64,000 bases of DNA, taken from the NCBI GenBank assembly GCA_035760665.1, contig DASTSN010000069.1, positions 32,304 through 96,303 of the forward strand, written 5' to 3'. The position numbers were made by a program, and so were the translations under genes. Positions within the stretch are counted from its first letter, which is position 1; each line of letters starts with the position of its first letter. This DNA comes from DASTSN01 sp035760665. Lineage in GTDB: Bacteria > Bacteroidota > Bacteroidia > Chitinophagales > Chitinophagaceae. The notes under the pieces were generated by a model. It had not been told where the DNA came from. It was given only the letters and a program-made list of their open reading frames with translations, and made no database searches. This document shows positions 35,460-43,180 of this stretch, piece after piece.

Positions 35460-36330
35460 TGCCTGTCCGCTCGGCGGCAGTATAGTAAGATACAAACTAA
35501 TGCTTTGTTGCGTTGGTCTTTCCCCTCCTTTCTTTTGCTTCTCCAAAAGAAAGGAGCAAAGAAAGGGAGCCCGAAATTTATGTACAGCCAAATTCCGGAT
35601 CGCCCTGATGTGGCTGTTGTGTTACTGTAGGGAATGGCGACAGGAATGCTAATAATCAACAGAATTTTTTTTTCTTCTTATTGATTTTTTTCCTAAGGAC
35701 CTTGAAAGGGTTTTGTGGCAAAGCAAGGCGAGCGAAGGGGTATGGATTTTCCCTCCTTTCTTTTGCTTCTCCAAAAGAAAGGAGTAAAGAAAAGGAGCCC
35801 GAAATCGATGTACGGCCCGATTTCGGAACGCCTTGATGTGGCTTTGGTGCTACTGTAATGAATAACTGCAGTAATGCTACTGAACTTCGGCATCTTTTTC
35901 TTTTCTTTTGTGGAATTTCCTAAGGACCTTGAAAGGGTTTTGTAGCAAAACAAAACGAGCGGAGTAGTCAGTGTTTTCCCCTCCTTTCTTTTGCTTCTCC
36001 AAAAGAAAGGAGCAAAGAAAAGGAGCCCGAAATCGATATACGGCCCGATTTCGGATCGCCTTGATTAAGCTTTTTTACTACTGTCATGAAATGCTTTGGG
36101 AATGCTACTGAACTTCGGAATCTTTTTCTTTTCTTTTGTGGAATTTCCTATTGGCCTTGAAAGGGTTTTGTTGCAAAGCAAGTCGAGCGGAGTGGTATGG
36201 ATTTCCCCTCCTTTCTTTTGCTTCTCCAAAAGAAAGGAGCAAAGAAAAGGAGTCCGAAATCGATGTACAGCCCGATTTCGGATTGCCCTGATGTGGCTGT
36301 TGTGCCAGGGTCCTGAAGAGTAGCAGGGTC
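35460..36330 (+). repeat. Array 1 of the ~228-bp tandem repeat (four copies)
   Basis: Four copies of one unit. The core hairpin CTCCTTTCTTTTG-cttctc-CAAAAGAAAGGAG (13-bp arms, 6-base loop) begins at 35525, 35753, 35981 and 36208, a spacing of 227-228 bases. A second hairpin, CCGAAATCG ... CGATTTCGG, follows each core by about 15 bases. Between hairpins lie conserved linkers with CTACTGTAATGAA and CCTTGAAAGGGTTTTGTGGCAAAGC. Copies differ by scattered substitutions, and the first copy is the most diverged. Short open frames across the units are side effects of the repeat. A second array of the same unit and orientation is at 45.6-46.5 kb. The function is unknown. Confidence 0.9.
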
Positions 36331-36520
36331 TTCGGCTATATTACCAGATTCGCAATTCTTTTTAATGAAGTTGAACTTTAAAACTGTTAATTATGAGCCG
36401 TTTTGATGATGCTTAGTTCCTGTTGTAGGTTAAAAAATTACAGAAAGTAAACGATTTATAATTTTTAAAAAGTACAATTTCTGAATCTGCACTTGTATGG
36501 ACTTGTCCTTATTTGAATAG

Positions 36521-36898
36521 TTACTTGCAAACGTGGCCTGCGAAATAGACAACTGAAAAAATACTATCTCCGTCAGATTTTATTACTATATTTTTACGAA
36601 AGTTACCGGTATCAATCGGACTAAATTGAATTGAAATGATCGAAGAGTCGCCAGGGGCGATTTCTTTTTTGTTTGTTGAGACTACTGTACAGCCACAAGA
36701 GGCTGTAATTGTATCAATATTAATTTTTTTCCTACTGAAGTTGTAAGCCGTATATCTTACATAGTAGGTACTGTCAAATTTTATTGTGCCAAGTTCGAGT
36801 TCATAACTTTTAAATACCAGATTTGAGCTTCTATCAATTTCTGAGCAAGACGTATTTATCAATAAAGTAATTATTACACAAAAAATAAAAAGTTTCAT
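36521..36898 (-). CDS. DUF1573-domain lipoprotein
   Basis: 125 residues from ATG 36898; the longer frame to 36976 overlaps the upstream gene and is not accepted. LLINTSCSE is a lipobox (Cys 18). The DUF1573 domain follows: FDSTYYVRYTAYNFSRKKINI, then SCGCTVVS with its diagnostic Cys pair, then SIQFSPIDTGNFRKNIVI. This immunoglobulin-like domain is abundant in Bacteroidota, of unknown function and often beside thioredoxin-like genes. Its ATG overlaps the stop codon of the TlpA-like gene by four bases (ATGA), so translation is coupled. It is AT-rich compared with genes before 35 kb. Confidence 0.8.
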   Translation of the reverse strand: MKLFIFCVIITLLINTSCSEIDRSSNLVFKSYELELGTIKFDSTYYVRYTAYNFSRKKINIDTITASCGCTVVSTNKKEIAPGDSSIISIQFSPIDTGNFRKNIVIKSDGDSIFSVVYFAGHVCK

Positions 36899-37731
36899 CT
36901 TAATCTGTTTATGATTCTCTTTGCATTTCCATAAAAAATATTCCAGCCGAAATTGAATGATCCAGCATAAACGCACCTCAGATTTTTATCAAGAATAATT
37001 GTTATTGGAACACTAGTAATCCCCATGTCTTCTGCTTCTCTACTGGAGTTTAGCTTCCATTTATTAAACGTGAACTTTTTGGTAAGCTTCGAAATGTTCT
37101 TTAGGGAATCTATGGGTATTGGAATATTTACTGCTGCAATTCTTATATCATTAATTCCCTTGTAAGTTTCTTTTAACTCCTCAAGTTTAGGAAAACCTTC
37201 GATACAATTAATGCATGTGCTATTCCACAAATCCAATAAAATGACATTTCCTTTCAATTCTTCGAGCTTCAACTGTGAGCCATCTTCTTTAATAACAGAA
37301 ATTTTCTTAAAATCGATTTCTCTAAACGAATCATTGGCGTCTAAAATCATGGAGTAGTTGGGCATGACGATGAAATACCCTAGAAATAGTAGTAGCATTT
37401 CCGAAGACGCTATATACCCTATTTTGACTCTTTTTTTTAAGAAACGTATGATTAGCAGGCACGCTAATAGCCCCATAAACCACATAGGGAATGTTTGATA
37501 AGACTTCAGATATATGCTTGCCGGGATGTAAATAAGATAAAATGGAGCAACTATCAGCAGAAGTTGGTACGTTTTCAAAATGCCATTGTAGTACGACCAA
37601 CAGAGAATCGCAGGACCGATTATCAAAACTACGAGTAGTTGGTTATACCAGCCAAGTGCACCTGCCAGAATACATACAAGTAGGTGCACAACTGATAAAA
37701 GTAATACTATCGATTTCTGTCTTAAAACCAT
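36895..37731 (-). CDS. Membrane-anchored TlpA-like thioredoxin (CxxC)
   Basis: 278 residues. About four to five transmembrane helices occupy residues 1-140 (SIVLLLSVVHLLVCILAGAL, YQLLLIVAPFYLIYIPASIY and others). An extracytoplasmic thioredoxin fold follows with STCINCIEGFP (redox CxxC, about residue 185) and the cis-Pro SVPITIILD. The layout resembles Bacteroidota redoxin-family proteins that accompany secreted Cys-containing peptides. It is translationally coupled to the DUF1573 lipoprotein downstream. About 60 bases upstream, on the same strand, lies the Cys-rich fulvocin C-related gene, so a role in forming or reducing its disulfides is plausible but inferred. Confidence 0.8.
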   Translation of the reverse strand: MVLRQKSIVLLLSVVHLLVCILAGALGWYNQLLVVLIIGPAILCWSYYNGILKTYQLLLIVAPFYLIYIPASIYLKSYQTFPMWFMGLLACLLIIRFLKKRVKIGYIASSEMLLLFLGYFIVMPNYSMILDANDSFREIDFKKISVIKEDGSQLKLEELKGNVILLDLWNSTCINCIEGFPKLEELKETYKGINDIRIAAVNIPIPIDSLKNISKLTKKFTFNKWKLNSSREAEDMGITSVPITIILDKNLRCVYAGSFNFGWNIFYGNAKRIINRLR

Positions 37732-37791
37732 TCAGATTGAATATAGATTGCTGTGATTAAAGGAGCAATCTTAACTGCTGTAAATTAAAAA

Positions 37792-38460
37792 TCAGAATTG
37801 ACAATGATTACCACTGCATGATTGAAGCCATAGAAACCCGCATCCTTCTGAACTACTGTTACAACTAATTTGCGATTGCTCACAAATCCCATTTTCTATC
37901 GTTATGCCAGAGGGGAAGCCTACGGTTACTTTTTGGCAAGAATAACCGCTTGTGCCGGCATGACAAAAACAATCGGCTTCAACTTTTTGCTCATCGTTTC
38001 CTGCTTGGTTAGCTGATTTTCTAAGATTTGCTTTGATTTGATTGTTTTCATACAGTAATTGGAATAGTTCCGTTTCCGAAAAAATAGCCTTTGCTTTTTC
38101 TGCCCATGCCGGGATTAAATAATTTGTAAAAATTGCAGCTTGTCTTGAAGATTCGTTGAATAATTATGGGGTTAAAAATGTACGTAATTCATCAATCTTT
38201 GCTTTTTTCTGCAGCGTATTCGTATTAGCACTTGCAGTAAGAAAATGATTACTCCAAAAAAAATATTTTGATTTCGAATCCAGTAGATTGTACATGTTAA
38301 CAAGGCTTCAGAAATCACTATTCTTTGCCAATTGAATAAAGACGGAAAGCTCTTTCGTTTGTTGGATTTGATTTGAGGTGCCTGACGCAACGTCGAAAGA
38401 TTGCTTTGAACAACTCAGCAAGAAAAAACTGAATAGTAGAAAGGGGATTGCTTTTCTCAT
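37792..38460 (-). pseudogene. Fulvocin C-related Cys-rich lipoprotein with two in-frame stop codons
   Basis: One continuous minus-strand frame of 222 codons runs from ATG 38460 to a TGA at 37792, interrupted by TGA at 38308-38310 (codon 51) and TAA at 38164-38166 (codon 99), with no frameshift. The N-terminus (IPFLLFSFFLLSCSK) is a lipoprotein signal. The middle is helical and polar. The last ~60 residues are Cys-rich: CFCHAGTSGYSC ... SEGCGFLWLQSCSGNHC. This arrangement matches 'bacteriocin fulvocin C-related' proteins of Bacteroidota, whose C-terminus resembles fulvocin C (C-x-C ... GCG ... CxG). Because only nonsense changes are present, the gene may have decayed recently. The first 50 codons alone could yield a short lipopeptide. 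Confidence 0.75.
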
Positions 38461-38789
38461 AAAATGAAGGTTTAAATTAAAGGATATTCGAATTTAGAAA
38501 AATATTCCCACAAAAAAAGTTCAAACAGAAATGTGGTGTAAAATGAGAAATTTCGTCATCCGGCTTATTATGAATTTATGATTACTGAGATGCTAACTAG
38601 ACTTTATAACTGCTCAAACCTACTTGCGGCGTAATGCAGGATTTATTGAAAATTTTTCCCTGCCATATCTTTTTTCCTTTTTTTCAGCCTGGCTGAGCTG
38701 ACCTTGCTGCTATCTTTGTGAAAAGCCATGGATCCGCTATTACTTCGCCGGGTGCATTAATTCGATCGTATGCCGCTCTCGCCGGGGCC
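38461..38789. other. Intergenic stretch, nothing recognised
   Basis: AT-rich region between the fulvocin-like pseudogene and the DUF5009 gene. I see no coding frame, repeat or clear promoter. It should contain the promoter of the pseudogene/TlpA unit; no full consensus was found. Confidence 0.5.
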
Positions 38790-39962
38790 TTATACTTTGA
38801 TATATATCTTCTTTTTGTCCAGCCAGTAACAAATGCTCCACATCAGCAGGATCACGCAGATGGCATAGAGCAGGGAGCCAATGCGGGGGTCGCCGGGGAG
38901 TTGCGACAATACCTTATCGTAGAGCCAGTTCCAGGGGTTGCTGTACTGCATTTGACCTTTTGCGTTTGTATGGCCGGGTATGCGGATGAGCCAGAGCGTT
39001 TTGGGGAGAAAAGCGCTGAGGGCAAAAACAAAGAGGGCGTTTTTGCCAAATACATCAAAGAAGCGGCTCCAGCCACCGCGCAGGTTTTTGAATTCCACCA
39101 GGTAAATCATGGTGGCAATGGTGATGGTGGCGAGCCCGGAGGTATACACGGTAAAGGAGCTGGTCCAGATTTTTTTATTGATGGGGAATACCATATCCCA
39201 GCAAAAGCCGGTGACCATGAGGGCGATACCCGCTACAAAGAGGCCAGCCAGCATTTCGAAATTCCTGCCTTTTTTTTGGATGTAGTCGCCCACCAGGTAG
39301 CCGAAAATCACGTTTACGATAGCCGGCAGGGTGCTCATGATGCCTTCGGGATCAAAGGGGATGCCTTCGCCCTTGTACATGTGGGGAATGTGCAGGATAG
39401 CTTTGTCCACCTGGTTGCCAAACCAGCCGGTCATGCTGTAGGGGTCCTGCGGGTTACCGAGGGTAAAGCAGAGTGCCCAGTAAAGCAACAGCAATACCAG
39501 GCCGGTATAAAAAGCGGCGCCGGGCCTGAGGTAGTAAAGTATGAGGGAGGCAAAGAAATAGCAAAGGGCGATGCGGGCCAGTACGCCCAGGATACGGACC
39601 CCGTTTTCGGGGTTTTGCGGGTCCACCCAGTGGCGGAGGGTCAGCTGCCCGCCTTTGTATTGTATAAAGGGGTACCAGGTGAGGAAGAGACCGATTCCAA
39701 AAATGAGCAAGCTGCGGCGGGTGACTTTTTTCCAGAAGGCGGTATCGCCGCCAGCCCGCAGGCGGGGCATCACAAAGGACAGGGCGTTACCCACGGCAAA
39801 CAGGAAAAAGGGGAAGACGAGGTCGGTGGGGGTCAGGCCATGCCAGGGGGCATGTTCCAGCGGTGGGTAGATATGAGCCCAGCTGCCGGGGTTATTGACA
39901 AGGATCATGAGGCAGACGGTGGCCCCGCGAAAAACATCCAGCGAATAAAAGCGTTGGTTCAT
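38790..39962 (-). CDS. DUF5009/HGSNAT-like membrane acyltransferase
   Basis: 390 residues with about ten transmembrane helices. The N-terminus RFYSLDVFRGATVCLMILVNN matches the first helix of the DUF5009 (NagX/heparan-alpha-glucosaminide N-acetyltransferase-like) family, followed by HAPWHGLTPTDLVFPFFLF, which contains the conserved His. The C-terminal ICVILLMWSICYWLDKKKIYIKV is the usual last helix. Such proteins probably move acetyl groups across the inner membrane onto sugars. The gene stands alone, before the polysaccharide locus. A role in modifying envelope or salvaged amino sugars is inference. Confidence 0.85.
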   Translation of the reverse strand: MNQRFYSLDVFRGATVCLMILVNNPGSWAHIYPPLEHAPWHGLTPTDLVFPFFLFAVGNALSFVMPRLRAGGDTAFWKKVTRRSLLIFGIGLFLTWYPFIQYKGGQLTLRHWVDPQNPENGVRILGVLARIALCYFFASLILYYLRPGAAFYTGLVLLLLYWALCFTLGNPQDPYSMTGWFGNQVDKAILHIPHMYKGEGIPFDPEGIMSTLPAIVNVIFGYLVGDYIQKKGRNFEMLAGLFVAGIALMVTGFCWDMVFPINKKIWTSSFTVYTSGLATITIATMIYLVEFKNLRGGWSRFFDVFGKNALFVFALSAFLPKTLWLIRIPGHTNAKGQMQYSNPWNWLYDKVLSQLPGDPRIGSLLYAICVILLMWSICYWLDKKKIYIKV

Positions 39963-40254
39963 GTGGCGGCAATTAAAGGATAAATATAAGAAAGAGGATT
40001 TTGTGGGGAGGCGAAAGCGCCTTCCAGGACATCCCGGGTGGAAAGAACACTTGTAAACGCTTACAAGTACTTTTTTAAACTAACCACGGAGACTAAGGGG
40101 ATTTTAGCAACAGACGTTCAGTCATTTTGGTTGGGATGAACCACAGCGAGCACGGAGGAACACAGCGGACAGGGTGGAGATAGTGAACCGTGGCCAGGCT
40201 TACGTTTTTTCGTTTTCAGACCCTTACAGATTGCCTGTTATACCGGGGTGCAAC

Positions 40255-40415
40255 CCGGGTGGCATTAAAGTGGCTTTAGAGTGGGCTTTGAGTGGGCTTT
40301 GCGTGGCTTTCACCCGGGCGGTCAAACCCGGCCAAAGCGGCCAAAACCGGTCAAACCCGGTCAAAACGGACGATTTGTACCAAACTGTGCCAAAACGGGT
40401 CAAATCGGTCATTTG
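40255..40415. repeat. Low-complexity GGTCAAA/GGCTTT minisatellite
   Basis: A short stretch with GTGGGCTTTGAGTGGGCTTT on its left side, then five to six degenerate copies of a 9-11-base element (CGGTCAAACC, GGCCAAAGC, GGTCAAAAC). It is not coding. It sits inside the 1.1-kb gene-free interval 39963-41055, which otherwise holds only the CACAGAG repeats and a few degenerate half-copies near 40080-40160. Confidence 0.7.
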
Positions 40416-40599
40416 ACTTGCCGGTACTGTTGCCGTGCTGTACTCTTGCGGAAATGATTGGGGCGAAAGGGAATTGGCTGGCTGCAGCCTGCTGAAGTTG
40501 CCGGCAAGCGGTTCCAGCAGGGTTGGTTGCCGATCCGGGCAGGTTTATGATTCGTGTATGTTCGTTATTTTTTGCAGTCGTTTATGTTGTGGAAGAAAA

Positions 40600-40925
40600 A
40601 ACCACGGAGGGCACGGAGGTTCACAGAGAGCACAGTTAGCAATCATACCCTGTGTATCCTGTAGTTAAAAGACAAACCACGTAGAGCACGGAGGAACAAA
40701 GAGAGCACGGTTAGCAATCATGCACTGCATACGCCTAGGGTAAAGATAAACCACGGAGTACACGGAGGAGCTCAGCGAACACGGGTAAGGCTGTACGTTA
40801 TGTTCGTTGTGGTGGAAAAAATCACAGAGAACACGGAGGAACACAGAGAGCACAGTTTGAGATCATACCCTGTGTACACTGTGGTTAACAAAAACTACGG
40901 AGAGTACGGAGGAGCAGGGTGCATG
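40600..40925 (+). repeat. CACAGAG-type palindromic repeat array, five units
   Basis: Units begin (AACCACGG/AACCACGT/AATCACAG/AACTACGG) at 40600, 40675, 40749, 40820 and 40893, a spacing of 71-75 bases. Each unit opens with CCACRGAGNNCACGGAG and closes with a near-complement such as TGTGTACACTGTGGT, so each can fold into one long hairpin. Copies are degenerate. The array lies just before the polysaccharide locus. Relatives occur at 47.6, 49.2, 51.7 and 53.1 kb. Confidence 0.85.
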
Positions 40926-41055
40926 ACAACATGCTTGAATTTTCAGGACGGGGGTGAGGGCATGCTGCCGTCAGTTCATTTTTATACTGTGGCAATTTCC
41001 TGAACTTTTACAAGCCTGCAGACCTACTCTGCCGGCCGGTTTGTAAATTGCGGGT

Positions 41056-41634
41056 ATGGAACCGGTTCATTTTTTTGCCCACCCGACAGCGGTGATTGAC
41101 GAGGGCGCCGTGGTGGGAGCGGGCACCCGCATCTGGCATTTTTGTCACCTGATGCCGGGTTGTGTGGTCGGCAGTCATTGCACGATTGGCCAGAATGTCT
41201 TTATTGATAATCATACCCGTATTGGCAACCGGGTGAAGATCCAGAACAATGTATCGTTGTATCATGGAGTGCTGCTGGAAGATGATGTGTTTATCGGGCC
41301 TTCGGTGGTGTTTACGAACGTGATCAATCCCCGCAGTTTTATTGAGCGCAAACATGCTTTTCGACAAACGGTGGTACAAAAAGGGGCGAGCATCGGGGCC
41401 AATGCCACGCTTGTGTGTGGTGTGTCAGTGGGGGCTTATGCGCTGGTGGGCGCCGGGGCGGTGGTGACCAGGGATGTGCCTGCCTACGCACTGGTGACCG
41501 GCAATCCTGCCCGCCGGCGGGGCTGGGTGAGCAGGGCGGGTCGCAAACTGCAGTTCGACAGGAGTGGCCGGGCAACCTGCCCCGAAACCGGGGAAACATA
41601 TTATTTACAAAATGACTGTGTTTTCCCGTCCTGA
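41056..41634 (+). CDS. WbpD-like sugar N-acetyltransferase (left-handed beta-helix)
   Basis: 192 residues made of hexapeptide repeats: AVIDEGAVVGAGTRIWHFCH, CTIGQNVFIDNHTRIGN, GASIGANATLVCGVSVG, GAGAVVTRDVPAYALVTGNPAR. The order and size match WbpD/WlbB, which acetylates the 3-amino group of UDP-3-amino-2-acetamido-glucuronate using acetyl-CoA. Its usual partners (WbpA/B/E-type dehydrogenase and aminotransferase) are not in the window, so the substrate may be another amino sugar. It is the first gene of the polysaccharide region, 50-60 bases before the promoter of the export genes. Confidence 0.85.
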   Translation: MEPVHFFAHPTAVIDEGAVVGAGTRIWHFCHLMPGCVVGSHCTIGQNVFIDNHTRIGNRVKIQNNVSLYHGVLLEDDVFIGPSVVFTNVINPRSFIERKHAFRQTVVQKGASIGANATLVCGVSVGAYALVGAGAVVTRDVPAYALVTGNPARRRGWVSRAGRKLQFDRSGRATCPETGETYYLQNDCVFPS

Positions 41635-41686
41635 ATCTTATCAACCGTTGGGGATAACCTCCTCAAAATCCGGCTATTTTATTCTC

Positions 41687-41716
41687 TTGTCACTCCCATT
41701 GTTCCCCCTATATTTG
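41687..41716 (+). promoter_or_regulatory. Bacteroidota sigma-ABfr-type promoter for upxY-wza-wzc
   Basis: TTG (41687-41689), exactly 19 bases, then TATATTTG (41709-41716), which is TAnnTTTG with no mismatch. It lies 69 bases before the upxY start. Transcription should begin near 41723, giving a leader of about 60 bases. This is the best promoter match in the window. Confidence 0.75.
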
Positions 41717-41784
41717 CAGGAAATCATGCCCGCCCGGTGCGGGATGTATCCTTTGTTTAACCGGTCATGTGAAAAATTTCTCAT

Positions 41785-42327
41785 GTGACTGAGGTGGCGA
41801 AGCCATCTGAAAAACGCAATTCTGTTGTGAGTCAAAAATGGCTGGCGATATATACCAAGCCCCGCTGGGAGAAAAAAGTAGACCAGCTTTTACAGGAGCA
41901 GGGCATTGACAGTTATTGCCCGCTGAACAAAGTGCGTCGCCGCTGGAGCGACCGGGTGAAACTGGTCGAAGAGCCCCTGTTTAAATCCTATGTATTTGTC
42001 AAAACGGATGACAGCCTTCGTACAGCCATTCGCATGACCCCCGGCGTTATCAATTTCCTGTACTGGAATGGTCGTCCGGCTGTGATCAAGGAGCGGGAGA
42101 TCCAGGCTATCCGCCGATTTTTGGATGAATATGAAAACGTGGAAGTACGGCCGGCCGATATTGCCGTCAACCAGCGGGTGAAAATCCTGCAGGGCGCCCT
42201 GATGGACCTGGAGGGCCAGGTCATGGATATCCGCCATAAACAGGTCAAGGTGGCAATTGACAGCCTGGGGTATGTTTTAGTGGCCCATATTGACAGAAGT
42301 AAATTATCTTCGGCACGTACAGCCTAA
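41785..42327 (+). CDS. UpxY/RfaH-like NusG-family antiterminator
   Basis: 180 residues from GTG 41785; an alternative GTG about 13 codons in is possible. The NGN domain is marked by WLAIYTKPRWEKKVDQLLQE, FKSYVFVKTDD and TPGVINFLYWNGRPAVI. The C-terminal KOW-like domain (VNQRVKILQGALMDLEGQVM) follows at about 115. In Bacteroides, UpxY proteins act on their own capsule operon as specialised NusG paralogues that keep RNA polymerase elongating. It is the first gene downstream of the consensus promoter and is followed by wza and wzc, exactly the expected placement for an operon-specific antiterminator. Confidence 0.88.
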   Translation: MTEVAKPSEKRNSVVSQKWLAIYTKPRWEKKVDQLLQEQGIDSYCPLNKVRRRWSDRVKLVEEPLFKSYVFVKTDDSLRTAIRMTPGVINFLYWNGRPAVIKEREIQAIRRFLDEYENVEVRPADIAVNQRVKILQGALMDLEGQVMDIRHKQVKVAIDSLGYVLVAHIDRSKLSSARTA

Positions 42328-42361
42328 AAGCTGCTGCCTGTCTTTTCTTAAAGATATTTTC

Positions 42362-43150
42362 ATGAAATTATTTTTTGCCGTTAGTGCCTGTGCGATCGTT
42401 CTGCTGCTGGCTTCCTGCAGCAGTTCCAAAAAGCTCATGCCGGCCTACCTGCAGGGCGTGCAGGATACCACGGGCAAGGGTGTGGTGAATTACCCGGAGC
42501 CCCTGATCCAGAAAAATGATTTGCTGTCGATACAGGTGTACAGCGCCAGCGTGGACCCGCAAACGGATGTGCCGTATAACCTGCCCAACCTGGGCGGTGC
42601 TGCCGGCAGCACCGGCAGCAGTTCGGGCGCCCCTGTCAGCGGTTTCCTGGTTGACCAGTCGGGTAATATTGAGTACCCCCGGATCGGTACGATTCACGTA
42701 GAGGGGTTGACGAAACAGCAACTGGCCGCCCTGATCAAACAAAAATTTGAAGGCCAGCTGAACCAGCCTTCCGTGATCATACGGTTCCTGAATTACAAGA
42801 TCACGGTATTGGGCGAAGTGGCCCGTCCCAGTTCTTTTAACATACCCGGTGAGCGGGTGACGATTTTTGATGCGTTGGGCATGGCCGGTGATATTACGCC
42901 GGAAGGGATCAAAACAAATGTCAAAGTGATCCGGGAAACCAATGGCAACCGGGAAATCGGCACCATTGACCTCACCTCGGGAAAACTGTTTGAATCACCG
43001 TACTATGTACTGCGGCAAAATGATGTGGTGGTTGTGGCCTCTTCGGGCCTGCGGGAAAAACAGGAGGAGCAGCAGGCGGCTTTCCGAAAAGTCAGCCTGA
43101 CCTTGAGTATCATTACCGCTGCCGCGCTTTTATACAATATTTTTAAATAA
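42362..43150 (+). CDS. wza: Polysaccharide export outer-membrane lipoprotein (Wza-like)
   Basis: 262 residues from ATG 42362; the frame upstream overlaps upxY and is not accepted. IVLLLASCSSSK is a lipobox. The Poly_export domain (PLIQKNDLLSIQVYSASVDP) and an SLBB-like domain (ITVLGEVARPSSFNIPGE, LRQNDVVVVASSG) are in normal order. A Gly/Ser-rich insert (GGAAGSTGSSSG) lies between. The hydrophobic C-terminus (LTLSIITAAALLYNIF) is a membrane-spanning helix as in Wza. It would form the outer-membrane channel for the exported polymer. wzc follows 30 bases later. Confidence 0.92.
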   Translation: MKLFFAVSACAIVLLLASCSSSKKLMPAYLQGVQDTTGKGVVNYPEPLIQKNDLLSIQVYSASVDPQTDVPYNLPNLGGAAGSTGSSSGAPVSGFLVDQSGNIEYPRIGTIHVEGLTKQQLAALIKQKFEGQLNQPSVIIRFLNYKITVLGEVARPSSFNIPGERVTIFDALGMAGDITPEGIKTNVKVIRETNGNREIGTIDLTSGKLFESPYYVLRQNDVVVVASSGLREKQEEQQAAFRKVSLTLSIITAAALLYNIFK

Positions 43151-43180
43151 CCGCTTCTTCATCATCCCCAATACCTTCTC

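Noticed and set aside
35693..36323. Small open frames on both strands across the ~228-bp arrays (also 45417-46442)
   Set aside because: They run through the hairpin core and repeat the same amino-acid phrases in each copy on either strand; they follow the repeat unit, not codon use or start-site context.
38718..39983. Long plus-strand frame of 421 codons opposite the DUF5009 gene
   Set aside because: It is an antisense shadow: the minus frame gives a clear multi-helix acyltransferase, whereas the plus frame has no recognisable domain.
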